From NCBI GenBank assembly GCA_963811825.1, contig CAWESS010000023.1, positions 1-64,000 of the forward strand: a DNA stretch of 64,000 bases, given 5' to 3'. A model generated the notes under the pieces. That model saw nothing but the letters and a program-made list of their open reading frames with translations, was not told where the DNA came from and did not search any database. Positions 61,303 through 64,000 of this stretch are shown in pieces. A program made the translations under genes and the position numbers. The DNA comes from Fodinibacter sp963811825 (GTDB lineage: Bacteria; Actinomycetota; Actinomycetes; Actinomycetales; Dermatophilaceae). How positions within the stretch are numbered: position 1 is the stretch's first letter; every line of letters starts with the position of its first letter.

Positions 61303-62751
61303 TCAATTGCTGGGAGTCTGCTGTGGGAGGCGCACGACGAAGGTCGCGCCTCCGCCGGGAGTCTGCGCGACCCCGACCTGGCCGTGGTGCAGGGCCACGA
61401 TGGCAGCGACGATCGCCAACCCGAGCCCGCTGCCTCCGCCGGCGCTCCGACCTCGAGAAGGGTCGGCACGGTAGAACCGCTCGAAGACCTTGGTCGCGAC
61501 CTCTGGCGGCACCCCCGGGCCGTGATCACGCACCTCGAGTGAGGCCCCCTGCTGGTCGTGTCCGACCGCGACCTCGACGGGGGTGCCCGGCGGGGTGTGC
61601 CGCAGGGCGTTCGCCACGAGGTTGGTGACGACCTGACGCAGCTTGGGCTCCGACCCCGTGACGACGGTCGGTTCGATCGGTCCGTCCAGTCCCAGGAGGC
61701 TGATGCGGCGCTCGGGGGCGCGCACGCGGGCGTCGGCCACGGCATCCGCGGCGAGGACGGTGAGGTCCACCGGCCCCATGCCCACCTCGGGTGCGTCGTC
61801 GATGCGGGCCAGCATGAGCAGGTCCTCGACGAGCCCGCTCATGCGGTCGGACTCGGCCTCGATCCGTTCCATGGCCGACCCGACGGCCTCGGGATCGCGC
61901 ACCGCGCCCTGGCGGTAGAGCTCGGCATAGCCGCGCACCGTCGCGAGCGGGGTGCGCAGCTCGTGGGACGCGTCGGCGACGAACTGCCGCATCCGCTCCT
62001 CGCTGGCCTCGCGCACGGCGAACGAGGACTCGATGTGCGCGAGCATCGTGTTCAGGCTGCGCGAGAGGGAGGTCACCTCGTCGTCGGCCTGCCGCACGGG
62101 CACGCGCTGCGTGAGGTCACCCGCGGCGATCGCGGCGGCGGTGTCCTCGATGCGGGTGAGGGGCCGGAAGGCGCGGCGCACGGCATACCGGGCCAGCCCG
62201 AGCGATGCGAGCAGCACGAGGGTGCTGATGAAACCCGTCGTGATGAGCAGCTGGGTCACGGTCTCGTTCACGGTGTCGAGCGGGACCCCGACGGCGAAGG
62301 TGGAGTCCTCCCCGACGACCCGACCGGCGATGAAGCGCCACTGCGGGCGTCCGCCCTCGGAGGGCACCGTGAACGGCTCACCGCTCGTGACGCGCGGGTC
62401 GTCGACGGTGAGCACGGGCAGGACCGGCCGAGCCGTCTCGCCCGTGGGCAGGCGGGTGATGGTGCCGCGAGCGCCCTGCAGGTGGAACGCGTAGCCGGTG
62501 GGCAGGGCCGAGCCGGTGCTGCGCAGGTCGTCGAAGACCTGGTTGGCGACCGGGCGGGCCACCGAGCGCAGCTCGGAGTCGACGCGATCCAGCAGGTCGG
62601 ACCGCATGAGGTACGCCGACGCGAGACTCGTGAGGATGAGCGCGGCTCCCACGAGGGTCCCGACGATCGCCACGAGGCGGCGCCGCAACGGCACCGCCTC
62701 GAGCTGTCGCACGACCCGGGCGACCGGGCCGGACTCTGCGCCGTTCGCCAC
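61303..62751 (-). CDS. Sensor histidine kinase (MprB-like)
   Basis: Membrane kinase of 482 residues. The first hydrophobic segment is near residues 27-48, an extracellular domain of about 120 residues follows, then a second segment (LLITTGFISTLVLLASLGLARYAV), HAMP (ALTRIEDTAAAIAAGDLTQRV-type), the phospho-acceptor His in FVADASHELRTPLATV and the ATPase domain with NLVANALRHTPPG, HGPGVP and GSGLGLAIV. It starts two bases after the response regulator stop, so both are one operon. The neighbouring HtrA protease suggests an envelope-stress input. Confidence 0.94.
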   Translation of the reverse strand: MANGAESGPVARVVRQLEAVPLRRRLVAIVGTLVGAALILTSLASAYLMRSDLLDRVDSELRSVARPVANQVFDDLRSTGSALPTGYAFHLQGARGTITRLPTGETARPVLPVLTVDDPRVTSGEPFTVPSEGGRPQWRFIAGRVVGEDSTFAVGVPLDTVNETVTQLLITTGFISTLVLLASLGLARYAVRRAFRPLTRIEDTAAAIAAGDLTQRVPVRQADDEVTSLSRSLNTMLAHIESSFAVREASEERMRQFVADASHELRTPLATVRGYAELYRQGAVRDPEAVGSAMERIEAESDRMSGLVEDLLMLARIDDAPEVGMGPVDLTVLAADAVADARVRAPERRISLLGLDGPIEPTVVTGSEPKLRQVVTNLVANALRHTPPGTPVEVAVGHDQQGASLEVRDHGPGVPPEVATKVFERFYRADPSRGRSAGGGSGLGLAIVAAIVALHHGQVGVAQTPGGGATFVVRLPQQTPSN

Positions 62752-62753
62752 GC

Positions 62754-63467
62754 TCAGACCTGGGGCGGCACGCGCAGCACGTAGCCGACACCACGTTTGG
62801 TGTGGATGAGTGCGGGGAGTCCTTCGGCGTCGATCTTGCGGCGCAGGTAGGAGATGTAGGACTCGACGATGCCGGCCTCGCCGCGGAAGTCGTAGTCCCA
62901 GACGTGGTCGAGGATCTGCGACTTCGACAGCACCCGGTTGGGGTTGAGCATGAGGTAGCGCAGCAGCTTGAACTCGGTGGGGCTGGTCTCGATGACCCGG
63001 CCGGCGCGGCGCACCTCGTGCGAGTCCTCATCGAGCTCGAGGTCCTCGAAGGTGAGGATCTGGCGGTCCTCCTCGGCGTCACCCCGGGTGCGGCGCAGCA
63101 CGGCGCGGATCCGGGCGACGACCTCCTCGAGGCTGAACGGCTTGGTGACGTAGTCGTCGCCGCCGACGGTCAGGCCCTTGATCTTGTCGTCGACCGAGTC
63201 GCGGGCGGTGACGAAGACGATGGGGAGCTGGCGGCCCTGTTCGCGCAGTCGGCGCGTGACGGTGAAGCCGTCCATGTCGGGGAGCATGACGTCCAGGACG
63301 CACAGGTCGGGGTCGTGGGCGTCGGCGACGCGCAGCGCCTCTGCGCCGCTCGCTGCCGTGGCGACGTCGAAGCCCGCGTAGCGCAGCGAGGTCGCGAGGA
63401 GCTCACGGATGTTGGGCTCGTCCTCGACGACGAGCAGGCGCGCCTCTGGTGTCGGGGTGGTGGTCAC
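62754..63467 (-). CDS. OmpR-family response regulator (MprA-like)
   Basis: Response regulator of 237 residues. The receiver has the acidic pair in LLVVEDEPN, phospho-acceptor Asp59 in LCVLDVMLPDMDGF, Thr in IVFVTARD and Lys in YVTKPFS. The effector is a winged helix (residues 140-232; SPTEFKLLRYLMLNPNRVLSKSQIL, AGIVESYISYLRRKI). GTG 63467 is preferred over the longer open frame because the receiver fold begins near residue 10, and CACACT lies six bases upstream. It forms an operon with the downstream kinase and probably the HtrA gene. Confidence 0.94.
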   Translation of the reverse strand: MTTTPTPEARLLVVEDEPNIRELLATSLRYAGFDVATAASGAEALRVADAHDPDLCVLDVMLPDMDGFTVTRRLREQGRQLPIVFVTARDSVDDKIKGLTVGGDDYVTKPFSLEEVVARIRAVLRRTRGDAEEDRQILTFEDLELDEDSHEVRRAGRVIETSPTEFKLLRYLMLNPNRVLSKSQILDHVWDYDFRGEAGIVESYISYLRRKIDAEGLPALIHTKRGVGYVLRVPPQV

Positions 63468-63552
63468 GTCCCCAGTGTGGCGGGTGAGTCTGTGAGTTCG
63501 CTGGATGTCGGCTGGATCCAGGTGTCCCACGACTTGCTCAGCGGTGAGCGGG

Positions 63553-64000
63553 TCAGAACGAGTCGTCGTACTCGTACTCGTAGGACCCGCCTCCGTCGAA
63601 GAGGCCAGCGGCGCCGAAGGCGAAGAACATGACGACGGCGATGACGGCCAGCGCAATCGCCACGCCGAAGGCGATCCAGCCGTAGCGCGTCATCTTCGCC
63701 GAACCTGCCGGGTCGTTCGACTGCTTGGTCAGGGCCACGATGCCGAAGATCAGGGCAGGCGCGAGGAACAGGCAACACCCCACGGTGCCGATCCCCGCGA
63801 GGACAGTGAGGACCATGGCACTGACGTTGCTCGGCGCCGGCGGGGCGTACGGCCCGACCCCGTACCCCGGCTGCGGCTGGCCGTATGCCGGGTACTGCCC
63901 GTACGCGGGCGGCTGGCCGTATGCCGGGGGCGCCGGGTACGCAGGTGGCTGCGGCGGATACTCGGCGGCTGCTGCCCGTAGGTGGGCTGCTGCCCGTAGG
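63553..64000 (-). CDS. DUF4190-type membrane protein (cut by window end, probable frameshift)
   Basis: C-terminal two-segment membrane domain (VLTVLAGIGTVGCCLFLAPALIFGIVALTKQ, a charged loop, then YGWIAFGVAIALAVIAVVMFFAF) followed by an acidic tail (SYEYEYDDSF). It is preceded by a long Tyr/Pro/Gln/Gly-rich tract (PAYGQPPAYGQYPAYGQ). The in-frame reading continues to about 63960, where the tract switches phase: YGQQPTYGQQPP is read in another frame beyond that point, which suggests one lost base. The N-terminus lies outside the window. Proteins of this design are common in actinobacteria, with no assigned function. Confidence 0.78.
   Translation of the reverse strand, partial: LRAAAHLRAAAAEYPPQPPAYPAPPAYGQPPAYGQYPAYGQPQPGYGVGPYAPPAPSNVSAMVLTVLAGIGTVGCCLFLAPALIFGIVALTKQSNDPAGSAKMTRYGWIAFGVAIALAVIAVVMFFAFGAAGLFDGGGSYEYEYDDSF

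Overview
The window is about 71% G+C and comes from an actinobacterium, most likely a member of Micrococcales (Intrasporangiaceae-like). The clues are frequent GTG starts, many starts placed 6-8 bases after a -10 box (leaderless genes), a furA-katG pair, CIRCE-controlled groEL, DUF3263, DUF3349 and WXG100 proteins, and a mycothiol-type arsenate reductase. No rRNA, tRNA, CRISPR array, transposase or phage gene was seen.

Layout. 0-6 kb looks accessory: an aldo/keto reductase (cut by the window edge) under a LacI repressor, a Phd antitoxin with a ruined RelE toxin, an ABC-2 exporter and two tandem CPBP membrane proteases. 6.7-13 kb holds two secreted alpha/beta-hydrolase esterases, each beside a ROK repressor (one repressor broken), then a DUF1772 membrane protein. 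13-20.5 kb holds PPK2, a META lipoprotein, furA-katG and a large MalT-type LuxR regulator. 20.6-29.5 kb holds DUF2252, SHOCT and DUF6325 proteins, a convergent two-component system, gabT, an SDR, an MFS transporter and a lipoprotein.

29.5-35.5 kb holds an acyl-CoA dehydrogenase, a molybdate operon (HTH-TOBE regulator, ModA, ModB, ModC), an SGNH hydrolase and uracil-DNA glycosylase. 35.5-38.1 kb is an arsenic cluster (ArsR diverging from ArsI-Acr3-ArsC). 38.1-44.5 kb holds a DUF4097-PadR operon, a HAD phosphatase, a PLP decarboxylase, DUF3263 and a Pit phosphate transporter operon. 45-51.4 kb holds two DedA proteins, groEL, a GNAT protein and a PhoD-like phosphatase. 51.5-59.8 kb holds a MacB-type ABC system, WXG100, a winged-helix protein diverging from a DUF4031-NUDIX fusion, an HD hydrolase and a DUF2339 protein. 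59.9-64 kb holds a response regulator, histidine kinase and HtrA protease arranged like MprA-MprB-PepD, then a DUF4190 protein that runs off the end.

Two window-wide properties stand out. First, about a dozen genes from well-conserved families are split by single-base frameshifts, often in G/C runs; consensus sequencing error is at least as likely as gene decay, so calls of type pseudogene should be read with that in mind. Second, the 7-mer GGATGCC occurs about 70 times on the two strands together, several times more than composition predicts, with no strand preference, and it is sparse in the first 8 kb.
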